Of a stretch of DNA of 64,000 nt, positions 8,786 to 17,482 are shown one piece after another. The notes beneath the pieces were generated by a model. That model worked only from the letters and a program-made list of their open reading frames with translations, made no database searches and was not told the DNA's origin. Where the stretch lies: positions 1,612,001 to 1,676,000 of the forward strand of contig NZ_JAYEES010000003.1 in the NCBI RefSeq assembly GCF_034653275.1. Reading direction: 5' to 3'. This DNA comes from Nitrospirillum sp034653275. Its GTDB lineage: Bacteria > Pseudomonadota > Alphaproteobacteria > Azospirillales > Azospirillaceae. Position numbers and translations under genes: made by a program. Numbering within the stretch: position 1 is the stretch's first letter; every line of letters begins with the position of its first letter.

Positions 8786-9241
8786 TCAGGCCAGACTCAG
8801 GGCTTCCAGGCTGCGCTGGAAGTCTTCCGGCCGGTAGGGCTTGGTGATGAAGCCCAGGGAGACGGAATGGACGCGGTTGCGCAGGGTGTTGGCGTCGACG
8901 GCGCTGGTGAACAGGCTGCGGATTCCGAAGCGCTTCCAGATGCGCTCCGCCGCTTCCACGCCGTCGTCGCCCCCGCGCAGCATGACGTCCATCAGCACCA
9001 GGTCGGGACGGTGATGGTCCACCGCCTCCACCGCCTCTTCCACCGACGCGGCCACGGCACACACCTCGTGCCCCTGCTGCAATAGGATTTGCTGGAGGCC
9101 GAGGGCGATCAGTGCCTCATCCTCCACGACCACGATGCGATAACGGGGATGACGGGCCGTGGAGGACCGCTGGGTCAGTTCCCGATCGATTGTCTGTTCG
9201 GCACGCACGGCGGAGCAACCTGTCAACATCGCAAGAAACAC
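8786..9241 (-). CDS. single-domain response regulator (receiver only)
   Basis: The protein of up to 151 residues consists of one receiver domain. It shows the acidic pair in VVVEDE, the phosphoacceptor aspartate in DLVLMDVMLRG, the conserved Thr/Ser region FTSAVD and the lysine in ITKPY. There is no output domain, so it acts through protein contacts, probably in a phosphorelay. The start is unclear. The longest frame begins with GTG at 9241, an ATG lies at 9229, and the conserved domain only begins about 35 residues in. It resembles the receiver protein at 52873-53301. No kinase gene is adjacent. Confidence 0.88.
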   Translation of the reverse strand: MFLAMLTGCSAVRAEQTIDRELTQRSSTARHPRYRIVVVEDEALIALGLQQILLQQGHEVCAVAASVEEAVEAVDHHRPDLVLMDVMLRGGDDGVEAAERIWKRFGIRSLFTSAVDANTLRNRVHSVSLGFITKPYRPEDFQRSLEALSLA

Positions 9242-9566
9242 CAGGACGCGCCGTTGCCAGGGGCCGACCCAGATTGGCTACATTTTTGCGTAAAACGACG
9301 TGAAAGGGTATCCGCCCTTGAGGCGGAGACCGGTAGGCAACCTGTCATAGTTCACAGGGTGGAGCGCAGTGTGCAGCTGCCGACCTTGGCGTATGGCCAA
9401 AAAAAGCCTTGAACAGCCAGGACCCCTCCGCCGTTAGCCCGAACGACATGCAATGGCACTTAAAATCCGGACCGGCCCTGTCTACACTGCGGCGGTCTAC
9501 CCATCTCCCCGGGGCCCGGCCTATATCCCTTGGCCCCATCCCCGGGGCCGCCTTTGGAAAGTGCAA
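9242..9566. other. 325-bp intergenic region between response regulator and psd
   Basis: This spacer separates the leftward response-regulator gene from the rightward psd operon and must hold both promoters. I see no convincing -35/-10 pair, operator or RNA structure. It contains short A-rich tracts (around 9287 and 9400) but no gene. An open frame upstream of psd that extends the protein by 38 residues has no family support. Confidence 0.5.
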
Positions 9567-10259
9567 ATGTCCGCTCTCAGCACCGTCATCGTGCCGATCA
9601 ACCGCGCCGGTTGGCCCTTCATCCTGGCCTTCGCCGTGGTCACCCTCATCCTGTTCTGGCTCTCCACCTTCCTGGGCTGGATCGGGGTGATCCTGACGGC
9701 ATGGTGCGTCTACTTCTTCCGGGACCCCGACCGCGTGGTGCCCACCCGCCCCGGCCTGATGGTCAGCCCGGCCGACGGCCTGGTGCAGATGATCACCAAG
9801 GCGGTGCCGCCGCCCGAGCTGGGCATGGGGCCGGAGCCGCTGACCCGCATCAGCATTTTCCTGAACGTGTTCAACGTGCACATCAACCGCACCCCCGTCG
9901 AGGGCACGGTGACGCGCGCCGAATACCACCCGGGCAAGTTCCTGAACGCGGCCCTGGATAAGGCCAGCGACCTGAATGAACGCATGAGCATCCGCCTGGC
10001 CATGCCCGACGGGCGCGAGATCGCCTTCGTGCAGATCGCCGGCCTGGTGGCCCGCCGCATCATCTGCACCCTGAAGCCGGGGCAGAGCGTATCGACCGGG
10101 GAGCGCTACGGCCTGATCCGCTTCGGCAGCCGCACCGACATCTACCTGCCGGATGGCGTGCAGCCCCTGGTGGTCGTCGGCCAGAAGGCGCTGGGTGGCG
10201 AGACCATCCTGGCCGACCTGGCCAGCACGGAACCGCAGCGTCAGGGCGTGGTGCGCTGA
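9567..10259 (+). CDS. psd: phosphatidylserine decarboxylase proenzyme (short form)
   Basis: It makes phosphatidylethanolamine from phosphatidylserine at the inner membrane. The 230-residue protein has an N-terminal hydrophobic hairpin (WPFILAFAVVTLILFWLSTF), the conserved YFFRDPDR and SPADG segments, FLNVFNVHINR, and the C-terminal GS self-cleavage site in RFGSRTDIYLP that yields the pyruvoyl serine. The short length and single GS site are typical of the PSD-A type. The ATG at 9567 is preceded by GGAAAG, which favours it over upstream in-frame starts. The stop shares one base with the ATG of pssA (TGATG). Confidence 0.95.
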   Translation: MSALSTVIVPINRAGWPFILAFAVVTLILFWLSTFLGWIGVILTAWCVYFFRDPDRVVPTRPGLMVSPADGLVQMITKAVPPPELGMGPEPLTRISIFLNVFNVHINRTPVEGTVTRAEYHPGKFLNAALDKASDLNERMSIRLAMPDGREIAFVQIAGLVARRIICTLKPGQSVSTGERYGLIRFGSRTDIYLPDGVQPLVVVGQKALGGETILADLASTEPQRQGVVR

Positions 10260-11242
10260 TGGTGCAACGTCCCCCGAGGGCAGGCGGGGGGGCGCTGGGA
10301 CGGCGGCGCCGGGCCATCCGGCCGCCGCGCCTGGGTGGCCTCACCATCAACAAGCTGTTGCCCAACATGCTGACGGTGCTGGCCCTGTCGGCCGGCATGA
10401 CGGGCATCCGCTTCGCCACCGAGCAGCGCTGGGAACACGCGGTCGTCGCCATCGTGGTGGCGGCCGTGCTGGACGCGCTGGACGGCCGCATCGCCCGCCT
10501 GCTGAACGCGCAGAGCAAGTTCGGGGCGGAGCTGGACAGCCTGTCCGACGTGGTCAGCTTCGGCGTGGCCCCGGCCATGATCCTGTACATGTGGGGCCTG
10601 AACGAGGCGCGCAGCTTCGGCTGGATCGCCTGCCTGCTGTTCGGGGCCTGCGCCGCCCTGCGCCTGGCCCGCTTCAACACCGCCTTGGGGTCGGCCGCGC
10701 AGAAGCCGGTGTGGGCCTACAACTACTTCACCGGCGTGCCGGCCCCGGCCGGCGCCGGGCTGGCCTTGCTGCCCATCGTCGCCAGTTTCGAGATGGGGCG
10801 GACGGTGGTGGGCCACCCGGCCTTCGTCGTGGTGTGGACCGTGGGCATGGCGGCCTTGATGATCAGCGCCATCCCCACCTTTTCCCTGAAGGGGCTGCGC
10901 ATCCACCCGCGCTATGTCGTCTTCATTTTCCTGGGCCTGGTGCTGCTGGCGGCCGGTGTCGTCAGCGCGCCCTGGACCACCCTGCTGATCCTCGGGGTGG
11001 GCTATCTCGCCACGCTGCCCTTCAGCGTGCGCCAGTACCAACGCCTGATGACCCAGGCGGAATCACTGGTGGGCGCCGGGCCGGAAGGGCCAGAGGGTGC
11101 GATGCCAGAGAGTGCGATGCCAGAGGGCGCAGTGCCGGAGGGCGCGTTGACGCAAGGCATCGTGGCACGGGAAAGCGTGGTGGACCCGATGGCCGGCGAA
11201 CCGCCGGTGCCGCCGCCGGATGGCACGGCGACGCGGCCCTGA
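10259..11242 (+). CDS. pssA: CDP-diacylglycerol-serine O-phosphatidyltransferase with repeat tail
   Basis: It condenses CDP-diacylglycerol with serine, the step before Psd. The 327-residue integral membrane protein carries the CDP-alcohol phosphatidyltransferase signature, D-G-x2-A-R-x8-G-x3-D-x3-D, in LDALDGRIARLL...GAELDSLSD. Several hydrophobic helices follow. The first 25 residues are unusually basic. The last 60 residues hold a degenerate repeat (GAMPE, SAMPE, GAVPE, GAL) encoded by near-identical 15-bp DNA units around 11096-11150, beyond the conserved enzyme. It is translationally coupled to psd. Confidence 0.93.
   Translation: MVQRPPRAGGGALGRRRRAIRPPRLGGLTINKLLPNMLTVLALSAGMTGIRFATEQRWEHAVVAIVVAAVLDALDGRIARLLNAQSKFGAELDSLSDVVSFGVAPAMILYMWGLNEARSFGWIACLLFGACAALRLARFNTALGSAAQKPVWAYNYFTGVPAPAGAGLALLPIVASFEMGRTVVGHPAFVVVWTVGMAALMISAIPTFSLKGLRIHPRYVVFIFLGLVLLAAGVVSAPWTTLLILGVGYLATLPFSVRQYQRLMTQAESLVGAGPEGPEGAMPESAMPEGAVPEGALTQGIVARESVVDPMAGEPPVPPPDGTATRP
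11096..11153 (+). repeat. short in-frame tandem repeat in the 3' end of pssA
   Basis: Four imperfect units of about 15 bp of the type GGTGCGATGCCAGAG lie in a row and encode x-A-M/V-P-E repeats. They fall in the non-conserved C-terminal tail of PssA, where copy number could vary without damaging the enzyme. Confidence 0.7.
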
Positions 11243-11249
11243 CAGGCGC

Positions 11250-12101
11250 TTATTTGTGAGCCACCAGCAGGCGGGCATGGAGATGGACGGGTATCTTCCC
11301 GTCCATTTCCGTTTCCAGCGCCACCGCGGCGGTGACGCGATCCTCCACCGCCCCGCGCTCCTCGGCCGACAGCCGGGCCAGGGCGGGGGTGAAGGCCATG
11401 TCCAGGGTAGGGCGCCAAAAGGGCTTGGCGGCGTCGGCCAGGGCCGATTGCTCCAATGAGGTTTCCGACACGGTGTCGAAGCCTGCGTCCAGGAACAAGC
11501 GGCCCAGCGCGCCCTCCTCGGCGAAGCGGAACAGCACGGCCAGCTCCGGCACGCCGCCCAGCGCCTCATCCAGAAGGCGGAATAGGGTGTTGCCAGCTTT
11601 CGGGCCCCAGCACAGCAAGGCGGCGATGCCGCCCGGGCGCAAGACGCGACGCATCTCCGCCACGGCGCCGACCGCGTTCGGCACGAACATCAGGCCAAAG
11701 CGGCAGCTGATCCTATCGACGCTGGAGGGGGCCAGGGGCAGGGCGGTCATGTCGGCCGCCAGGAAGGAAAGGGCGGCGATACCGGCCCCGCGCCGCCGGG
11801 CGCCGGCCAGCATGGCCGGCACCAGGTCGCTGGCCAGCACGCGTCCCCCGGTGGAACCTTCGGTCGGCCCCATGCCCTTGGCCGCGGTGATCGCCGGTTC
11901 GCCGGCGCCGCTGGCCAAATCAAGAAGCGTGTGGTGTGGGTGAAGCGCCAGGGCGGCCAGCAGCGGTTGGTTCAGGCGGGCGGCGGGATCCGCCATGCTG
12001 TCGGCCCAGCGGTCCCAGGCTTGGCCGCTGTCATGCCAGCGGCGTATCTCCCGTTCGCGGACGGGATGCGGGTCGGCGGCCGGGGGGCCGCCGGCGCTCA
12101 A
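11250..12101 (-). CDS. class I SAM-dependent methyltransferase (UbiE/COQ5-like)
   Basis: The 283-residue protein has a Rossmann-type methyltransferase domain. Motif I is LLDLASGAGEPA, followed by an acidic residue at the end of strand 2 (ASDLVPAMLAGAR), an aspartate segment FLAADMTALPL and the post-I motif MRRVLRPGG typical of UbiE-like enzymes. The substrate cannot be told from sequence. The start appears to be TTG at 12101, overlapping the stop of the upstream gene by 4 bases (TTGA), so the two are coupled. It ends 7 bp from the convergent pssA. Confidence 0.82.
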   Translation of the reverse strand: MSAGGPPAADPHPVREREIRRWHDSGQAWDRWADSMADPAARLNQPLLAALALHPHHTLLDLASGAGEPAITAAKGMGPTEGSTGGRVLASDLVPAMLAGARRRGAGIAALSFLAADMTALPLAPSSVDRISCRFGLMFVPNAVGAVAEMRRVLRPGGIAALLCWGPKAGNTLFRLLDEALGGVPELAVLFRFAEEGALGRLFLDAGFDTVSETSLEQSALADAAKPFWRPTLDMAFTPALARLSAEERGAVEDRVTAAVALETEMDGKIPVHLHARLLVAHK

Positions 12102-12415
12102 TGCAGGACCCGGGGGTAGCGGTCCTGTGGCTCATAACCGCCGTCGGCCAGACGGTGGCGCAGCATGTCCACCTCTTCCGTCAGGCGCTGGTTGAACTCG
12201 CCCAGCCGTTCCACCTGGCCGGCCAGATCGGTCAGGTCGCGTTGCAGCCGCGTCAGGTGGTCCGAGGCCGTGCGGGCCAGGTTCGACTGGCGCACGGCCA
12301 GGCGGCCCAGGCGGCGCCAGACATAACCGATGGTCATGCCGGCGGCGGCCAGCACGGCGACGCAGGCGAAGACCAGGAACAGGGCGGGGTGGGCGTTGTC
12401 CAACTGCGAAAGCAT
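12098..12415 (-). CDS. small membrane-anchored coiled-coil protein, unknown function
   Basis: The 105-residue protein has one N-terminal transmembrane helix (about residues 11-32, LFLVFACVAVLAAAGMTIGYVW). A charged heptad-rich coiled coil follows (HLTRLQRDLTDLAGQVERLGEFNQRLTEEVD, split here only for description). I do not recognise a family. It is translationally coupled to the methyltransferase gene downstream. The topology suggests a small inner-membrane protein that oligomerises through its cytoplasmic or periplasmic helix. Confidence 0.6.
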   Translation of the reverse strand: MLSQLDNAHPALFLVFACVAVLAAAGMTIGYVWRRLGRLAVRQSNLARTASDHLTRLQRDLTDLAGQVERLGEFNQRLTEEVDMLRHRLADGGYEPQDRYPRVLH

Positions 12416-12530
12416 CTGCGTTCAACCATGGCGGCCGCGGGTTCAAGGGCGGCGGTCGAAGGGGGCGGTGACCTCTTTTACAAATAAGCGTGGCACCGTC
12501 TGGTGAAAAGGCCGCGTGTGCGGCGGCACC

Positions 12531-12869
12531 TCACGACAGGCTGGTCGTGGGCTCGGTCACGGCTTCCGGCGTCAGGGCGGCCAGTTTGTCGCCAAAGGCG
12601 CGCAGAACCGGCAGGAAACGGTCGATCTGGTCACGGGTGACGTGGGCGTCCGTGCGCAGGATGATGTCGGGCGCCGCCTGCAGCAGCTGAGTCATGCGGA
12701 AAGGGCCGATCTGATCATCCAGGAACATGGACAGTCCCATCAGCATGCCCAGGGTCACGTCGTCCGGCGCGCTGGGGATGTTCAGCACATCGTGCAGCTG
12801 TTCCATCAGCGTGTAGGTCAGGACGGACGTGCGTTCGATGAGGTTGTTCTGGGGGATAGGCCGGGACAT
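12531..12869 (-). CDS. small hypothetical helical protein
   Basis: The 112-residue protein begins MSRPIPQNNLIERTSVLTY and has no signal peptide or membrane helix. It contains amphipathic helices (LMEQLHDVLNI, DQIDRFLPVLRAFGDKL). I do not recognise the family. The ATG at 12869 has AAGGAG ten bases upstream, which supports it over the longer frame. It is divergent from the receiver gene at 13133 across a 263-bp spacer and might belong functionally with that pair, but this is only proximity. Confidence 0.6.
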   Translation of the reverse strand: MSRPIPQNNLIERTSVLTYTLMEQLHDVLNIPSAPDDVTLGMLMGLSMFLDDQIGPFRMTQLLQAAPDIILRTDAHVTRDQIDRFLPVLRAFGDKLAALTPEAVTEPTTSLS

Positions 12870-13132
12870 GGGACTGGCGCTCCTTATCAACACCTGCCCG
12901 GTTCAGGGACCCGCGCGCGGCGATTCCATCCGGGGATGAGCGAACCATAGGCCGCCGCTTGTCACCAAACCGTTAACTGCGCAAGAACGGCGCGCATGCC
13001 GCACTGTGCGGGGGGATAGGGTGAAGATCGGGCGCGGGGCGCGGTATGGTTCCCGCCGCATTAAGCCGCGCGCAGGGCGAAGGAAGGGGCTACACTGCCG
13101 GCCAAACGGGGGCCGGCTGGGCATCAGGCGAT

Positions 13133-13810
13133 ATGGCATCAGCAAAGTCCGGAAAATACTACCGCCTGGACGGTTTGAGCGTCCTGGTGGCCGACGACAA
13201 CCGCTTCGTGCGCACCATCCTGGTCACGGTGCTGCGGGGCCTGGGCGTCGGCCGCGTGTTGCAGGCGGAGAATGGCGAGGAGGCGACCGCCATCTTGGAC
13301 GTGTCGACGCAGATCCAGGGGGCCAGCGACATCGACATCGTCTTCGCCGACCACCTCATGGCGCCCGTGGATGGGCTGGAACTGCTGAAGTGGGTGCGTG
13401 AGCACGACCACGACAAGCTGAAGTTCATCCCCTACATCATGATGAGCGGCGAGGCGGACGAGAACGCCGTGCGCATGGCGCGCGACGGCGGGGTCACGGA
13501 ATACCTGGCCAAGCCCATGTCGGTGGCCAACGTCGCGTCGCGTCTGGTGGCCATCGTCGACAAGCCGCGGCCTTTCATTCGCGCGCCCGGCTATATCGGG
13601 CCTGACCGGCGGCGGCAGACCCTGCCCTATTCCGGGGATGATCGCCGCGTCATGGCGGGGCACCGCGTGACGCTGGACGGGGCCCCGGCGCCCATCGAGG
13701 ACGAGGCGCTGCCGCCCGTCGGCCAAGCCGTGCCCGAGGTGCCGGCCGAGGGGGCGGGCGGGGCCGGTGGCGAGCCGGCCGTACCGCCCTCGTCGGAAAC
13801 TGTGGACTAA
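13133..13810 (+). CDS. CheY-like response regulator with PDRRR tail motif
   Basis: The 225-residue protein has an N-terminal receiver domain with acidic residues in VLVADDNRF, the phosphoacceptor aspartate in IVFADHLMAPVDG, a serine in IMMSGEAD and the lysine in YLAKPMS. After the receiver it carries GYIGPDRRRQ and DDRRV, a motif I associate with alphaproteobacterial CheY-like proteins linked to chemotaxis or motility, and then a Pro/Ala/Glu-rich disordered tail. The ATG at 13133 fits the receiver boundary better than the upstream start at 13046. It is 64 bp upstream of a partner gene, and both probably form one unit. Confidence 0.85.
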   Translation: MASAKSGKYYRLDGLSVLVADDNRFVRTILVTVLRGLGVGRVLQAENGEEATAILDVSTQIQGASDIDIVFADHLMAPVDGLELLKWVREHDHDKLKFIPYIMMSGEADENAVRMARDGGVTEYLAKPMSVANVASRLVAIVDKPRPFIRAPGYIGPDRRRQTLPYSGDDRRVMAGHRVTLDGAPAPIEDEALPPVGQAVPEVPAEGAGGAGGEPAVPPSSETVD

Positions 13811-13874
13811 CACCGATGGTGGGATATGCCGACCGGCTTCTGGAAAGTTGTGATCCCCTACGGGAGGGACGGGT

Positions 13875-14405
13875 ATGACGGACAAGTCCGATAAAGGCCT
13901 GCCTGGTAAGGGCACCCGGGTGGTGGAGATCATCGAACTGCCGAACAAGCTGCGCGCCAAGGTCGGCGGGGCGGCGGGCAAGCCCGGGCAGATCGACCCG
14001 GCGGCCATCGACCGCGCCAGTCGCCATGTGGCCCGCATGGCGGAAGCGCACCAGACCCAGACCCGCATCGACCTGACGACGTTGCAGGCCGCGTTCGAGC
14101 AGGCCAAGCGCGACACGGAGCATCGTGCCCAGCATTTGCGCAAGGTCTATAAGATTTCCGACGGCATCATGACCCTGGGGCGGACCTTCGGCTACAACCT
14201 GCTGTCCGATTTCGCCAATTCCATGAACCACTTCCTGGTGGATCTGGAAAACCCCACCGATGCCCTGCTGACCGTGGTGGGCCTGCACATCGACGCCATG
14301 CATGTCGTGGTGCGCGACGACATCAAGGGCGACGGAGGCGAGCTGGGGCAGGCCTTGACCAAGTCCCTGGCCCTGGCCCGCGCCAAGCTGATTCATAAAC
14401 GTTAA
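13875..14405 (+). CDS. conserved hypothetical partner of the response regulator
   Basis: The 176-residue, mostly helical soluble protein begins MTDKSDKGLPGKGTRVVEII and has a central segment RIDLTTLQAAFEQAKRDTEH, followed by FGYNLLSDFANSMNHFLVDL. It could be a helical bundle of the phosphotransfer or docking type, but I see no clear HPt-type H-x-x-K-G motif. It follows the CheY-like gene in the same direction with a good GGGAGGGACGGGT ribosome-binding region. Function unknown; a link to the receiver is inferred from adjacency. Confidence 0.65.
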   Translation: MTDKSDKGLPGKGTRVVEIIELPNKLRAKVGGAAGKPGQIDPAAIDRASRHVARMAEAHQTQTRIDLTTLQAAFEQAKRDTEHRAQHLRKVYKISDGIMTLGRTFGYNLLSDFANSMNHFLVDLENPTDALLTVVGLHIDAMHVVVRDDIKGDGGELGQALTKSLALARAKLIHKR

Positions 14406-14461
14406 GGGGCGCCAGCGGCGTGAGCCGGTGGCCCATGCCGCTGGGGCTCGCGCCTTTCTGC

Positions 14462-16945
14462 TTACTTGTCCTTGCGCGCGCGGGCGAAGGCGTCGGCCAG
14501 GGCGCCGCCGAAGGCGTTGCCGAAGCTGCCGCCGCGCAACTCTTGAGGCTTGCCGCCGCCCTGGTTGGGGCGGGGGCCGTTGGGCTTGCGGTCGCCCTGT
14601 GGACGGTCCCCGGTGGGACGGTCCCCGGCGGGACGGTCGCTGTTCGGGCGGCTGCCTTGGGGACGGTTGCCGCCGGGGCCGCGATTGTCGCCACGGTTGC
14701 CCGGGCGGGCGTCGTCCTGGCCCCCCTGGGCGCGGCTGCCGCCGTTGCCGGCCGGACGGGCCGCCTGTTCCTCAAGCCGCATGGTCAGGGCGACGCGGCG
14801 GCGCTTCAGGTCCACCTCCAGCACCTTGACCTTGACGATGTCGCCGGCGGTGACGACGGCATGCGGGTCCTTCACGAACTTGCCGGCCAGTTGGCTGATG
14901 TGCACCAGGCCATCCTGGTGCACGCCCACGTCAACGAAGGCGCCGAAAGCGGTGACGTTGGTGACCACGCCTTCCAGCACCATGCCGGGCTGAAGGTCCT
15001 TCAGCTCCTCCACGCCGTCCTTGAAGGCGGCGGTCTTGAACTCGGGGCGCGGGTCGCGGCCGGGCTTCTCCAGTTCCTTAAGGATATCCTCAACCGTTGG
15101 GATACCGAAACGATCGTCGGCGTAGTCTGCCGGATCCAGGCTGCGCAGGAAGGGCACATCGCCGATCAGCGTCGCCAGGGTCCGCCCAGTCTTGGCCAGG
15201 ATACGCTCGACCACCGCGTAGGACTCCGGATGCACGGCGGAGCCGTCCAGCGCGGTGTCGCCGTCGCGGATGCGCAGGAAACCGGCGGCCTGTTCGAAGG
15301 CTTTGGGCCCCAGGCGCGACACGTCCAGCAGCTGGCGGCGGTTGCGGAAGGCGCCGTGCGCGTCCCGGTAATCGACGATGTTGCGGGCGATGCTGTCGCT
15401 CAGGCCCGACACCCGGGCCAGCAGGGGCACCGAGGCGGTGTTGAGGTCCACGCCCACGCCGTTCACGCAATCCTCGACCACGGCGTCCAGGGTGCGGGCC
15501 AGTTTGGTGGGGCTGACGTCATGCTGGTACTGGCCGACGCCGATGGACTTGGGGTCGATCTTCACCAGCTCGGCCAGCGGGTCCTGCAGGCGCCGCGCGA
15601 TGGAGACGGCGCCGCGCAGGCTGACGTCCAGATTGGGGAATTCCTTGGCCGCCACTTCCGATGCAGAATAGACCGAGGCGCCGGCCTCCGAGACCATGAT
15701 CTTGGTCAGCTTCAGCTGCGGGAACTGGGCCATGACGTCGGCGGCCAGCTTGTCCGTCTCGCGCGACGCTGTGCCGTTGCCAATGGCGATCAGGCCGACG
15801 TTGTGCCGGCCGGCCAGGGCCGCCAGCGTGGCGACCGAACCCACCCAATCGCGGCGCGGCTCGTGCGGGTAGATGGTGGTGGTCTCCAGCAGCTTGCCTG
15901 TGGCGTCCACCACGGCGACCTTCACGCCGGTGCGGATGCCCGGGTCCAGGCCCAAGGTGGCGCGCTGGCCGGCGGGCGGCGCCAGCAGCAGGCCCTTCAG
16001 GTTGCGGCCGAAGACGGCGATGGCCTCATCCTCCGCCCGGTCGCGCACCGTGCCCATCAGGTCCAGTTCCAGATGCAGCGCGATCTTGGTGCGCCAGGCC
16101 CAGCGACAGGTGTCCAGCAGCCAGCGGTCGGCGGCCCGGCCCCGGTCCTGGATGCCGAATTGGTTGGCGATGGCCGCCTCGCAGGGGTGTTGCTGGCCCG
16201 GGGCGGGATCCTCGCCGACCTTCAGGGCCAGGTCCAGGATGCCGCCGGCGCGGCCGCGGAACAGGGCCAGCGCGCGGTGCGAGGGCAGGCCCGCCAGCGG
16301 CTCCGCCTTGTCGAAATAGTCGGAGAACTTGGCGCCCTCCTCGGCCTTGCCCTCCACGACGGTGGAGACGATGCGGCCGTGTTCCTGGCAATAACCGCGC
16401 AGGAAACCCAGCAGCTCGGCGTTTTCGCCCATGCGTTCCACCAGGATGGCGCGGGCGCCGTCCAGGGCCGCCTTGGTGTCGGCGACACCCTTTTCGGCAT
16501 CGACGTAGGGGGTGGCGCTGGCTTCCGGGTCGTGGGTCGGGTCGTTCAGCAGCAGGTCGGCCAAGGGCTCCAGCCCCGCCTCCCGCGCGATCATGGCCTT
16601 GGTCCGGCGCTTGGGCTTGTAGGGCAGGTACAAATCCTCCAGCCGCGTCTTGGTGTCGGCGGTGGCGATCTGGGTCTGCAACTCGGGCGTCAGCTTGCCC
16701 TGTTCCTCGATGGACTTGAGGATGGTGGCGCGCCGCTCCTCCATCTCACGCAGATAGCGCAGGCGCTCATCCAGCGTGCGGAGCTGGGTGTCGTCCAGGC
16801 CGCCGGTCGCCTCCTTGCGGTAGCGGGCGATGAAGGGCACGGTCGAGCCTTCGTCCAGCAGGGCGACCGCCGCCGCCACCTGTTCGGGGCGGGCGGAAAG
16901 TTCGGTGGCGATAAGGCCGACGATGCGGCGCGCGGTATCGGTCAT
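14462..16945 (-). CDS. tex: Tex-family transcription accessory / RNA-binding protein
   Basis: The 827-residue protein matches Tex in order. It has an N-terminal helical domain (FIARYRKEATGGLDDTQLR), a YqgF-like RNase H fold (TLGLDPGIRTGVKVAVVD), helix-hairpin-helix segments (NTASVPLLARVSGLS) and an S1 RNA-binding domain (GVVTNVTAFGAFVDVGVHQDG). Tex binds nucleic acid and influences transcription and RNA decay. The last 80 residues, beyond the S1 domain, are a disordered Arg/Gly/Asn/Pro tail with repeated GDRP units, which makes it longer than typical Tex. A 537-bp spacer lies upstream. Confidence 0.93.
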   Translation of the reverse strand: MTDTARRIVGLIATELSARPEQVAAAVALLDEGSTVPFIARYRKEATGGLDDTQLRTLDERLRYLREMEERRATILKSIEEQGKLTPELQTQIATADTKTRLEDLYLPYKPKRRTKAMIAREAGLEPLADLLLNDPTHDPEASATPYVDAEKGVADTKAALDGARAILVERMGENAELLGFLRGYCQEHGRIVSTVVEGKAEEGAKFSDYFDKAEPLAGLPSHRALALFRGRAGGILDLALKVGEDPAPGQQHPCEAAIANQFGIQDRGRAADRWLLDTCRWAWRTKIALHLELDLMGTVRDRAEDEAIAVFGRNLKGLLLAPPAGQRATLGLDPGIRTGVKVAVVDATGKLLETTTIYPHEPRRDWVGSVATLAALAGRHNVGLIAIGNGTASRETDKLAADVMAQFPQLKLTKIMVSEAGASVYSASEVAAKEFPNLDVSLRGAVSIARRLQDPLAELVKIDPKSIGVGQYQHDVSPTKLARTLDAVVEDCVNGVGVDLNTASVPLLARVSGLSDSIARNIVDYRDAHGAFRNRRQLLDVSRLGPKAFEQAAGFLRIRDGDTALDGSAVHPESYAVVERILAKTGRTLATLIGDVPFLRSLDPADYADDRFGIPTVEDILKELEKPGRDPRPEFKTAAFKDGVEELKDLQPGMVLEGVVTNVTAFGAFVDVGVHQDGLVHISQLAGKFVKDPHAVVTAGDIVKVKVLEVDLKRRRVALTMRLEEQAARPAGNGGSRAQGGQDDARPGNRGDNRGPGGNRPQGSRPNSDRPAGDRPTGDRPQGDRKPNGPRPNQGGGKPQELRGGSFGNAFGGALADAFARARKDK
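14596..14646 (-). repeat. tandem repeats encoding GDRP units in the tex 3' end
   Basis: Near-identical units of 15 bp (GACGGTCCCCGGTGG-like on the plus strand) repeat at least three times and encode DRPAG, DRPTG and DRPQG in the disordered C-terminal tail of Tex. The tail is probably an RNA-binding extension of variable length. Confidence 0.65.
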
Positions 16946-17482
16946 GGCGGCTTTGAATCAGGCGTGGTGGCAGCGGCGGGTTCCCCCCGGCGGGGGCCCA
17001 GGCTCATTACCGCGACGCGGCGGGGATCGCCAGTCTTTGCTGCGCCTACTCCCTTGGGTGGGGATTATCCACCTTTCGGGCAGGGGACTCGGGGTGGTCG
17101 ACGGCGCACCACCCCTGGCTGTTTCAGGGCGCCCGCCACTATTCCTGGGGCATCCTTCCGATGGGTCTTTCCCTTTTGGACAGGGGAGGGACGTTTTTCC
17201 ATGTGTCGCTCCACAGACTTATCCACAGGGCCGGATTATTTCGCGCGGCAAAAACAACCGACCGATAGGAAATGCCCTCTCCGCCCGTGCCAAGGGCGAC
17301 TGATTTAATCTATGCTGCCCGCCCGGCCGCGATTGGCGGGGTGCCGCCGCTGGCCTTCAGGGGATGGCGGGCAGGGGGATTGGGGGACATTCGATCCGGA
17401 CTTTCCTTGACCGTCACGCGCCCCTCTGGTATCGGCGCGGATTGCTGTTATGGTGCCGGCCTCGGTGTCGAAGAGTGAGCTG
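16946..17482. other. 537-bp divergent intergenic region with two DnaA-box-like sites
   Basis: This is the second-longest gene-free stretch in the window, between tex (leftward) and the TPR-bamB-der cluster (rightward). It contains TTATCCACC at 17065-17073 and a perfect DnaA-box consensus TTATCCACA at 17219-17227, both in the same orientation. The second is followed by a short AT-rich segment. I see no gene or further boxes. Short frames here look like extensions of shadow frames. Confidence 0.5.
17219..17227 (+). promoter_or_regulatory. DnaA box consensus (TTATCCACA)
   Basis: The 9-mer matches the DnaA-box consensus exactly. A one-mismatch copy (TTATCCACC) lies 154 bp upstream at 17065-17073 in the same orientation. 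This could be a DnaA-regulated promoter or a DnaA titration site. Two boxes are too few to call a replication origin. Confidence 0.4.

Noticed and set aside
17000..17482. Chromosomal replication origin at the DnaA boxes
   Set aside because: Only two boxes, a short AT-rich segment and no typical neighbours (dnaA, hemE, parAB) are visible.
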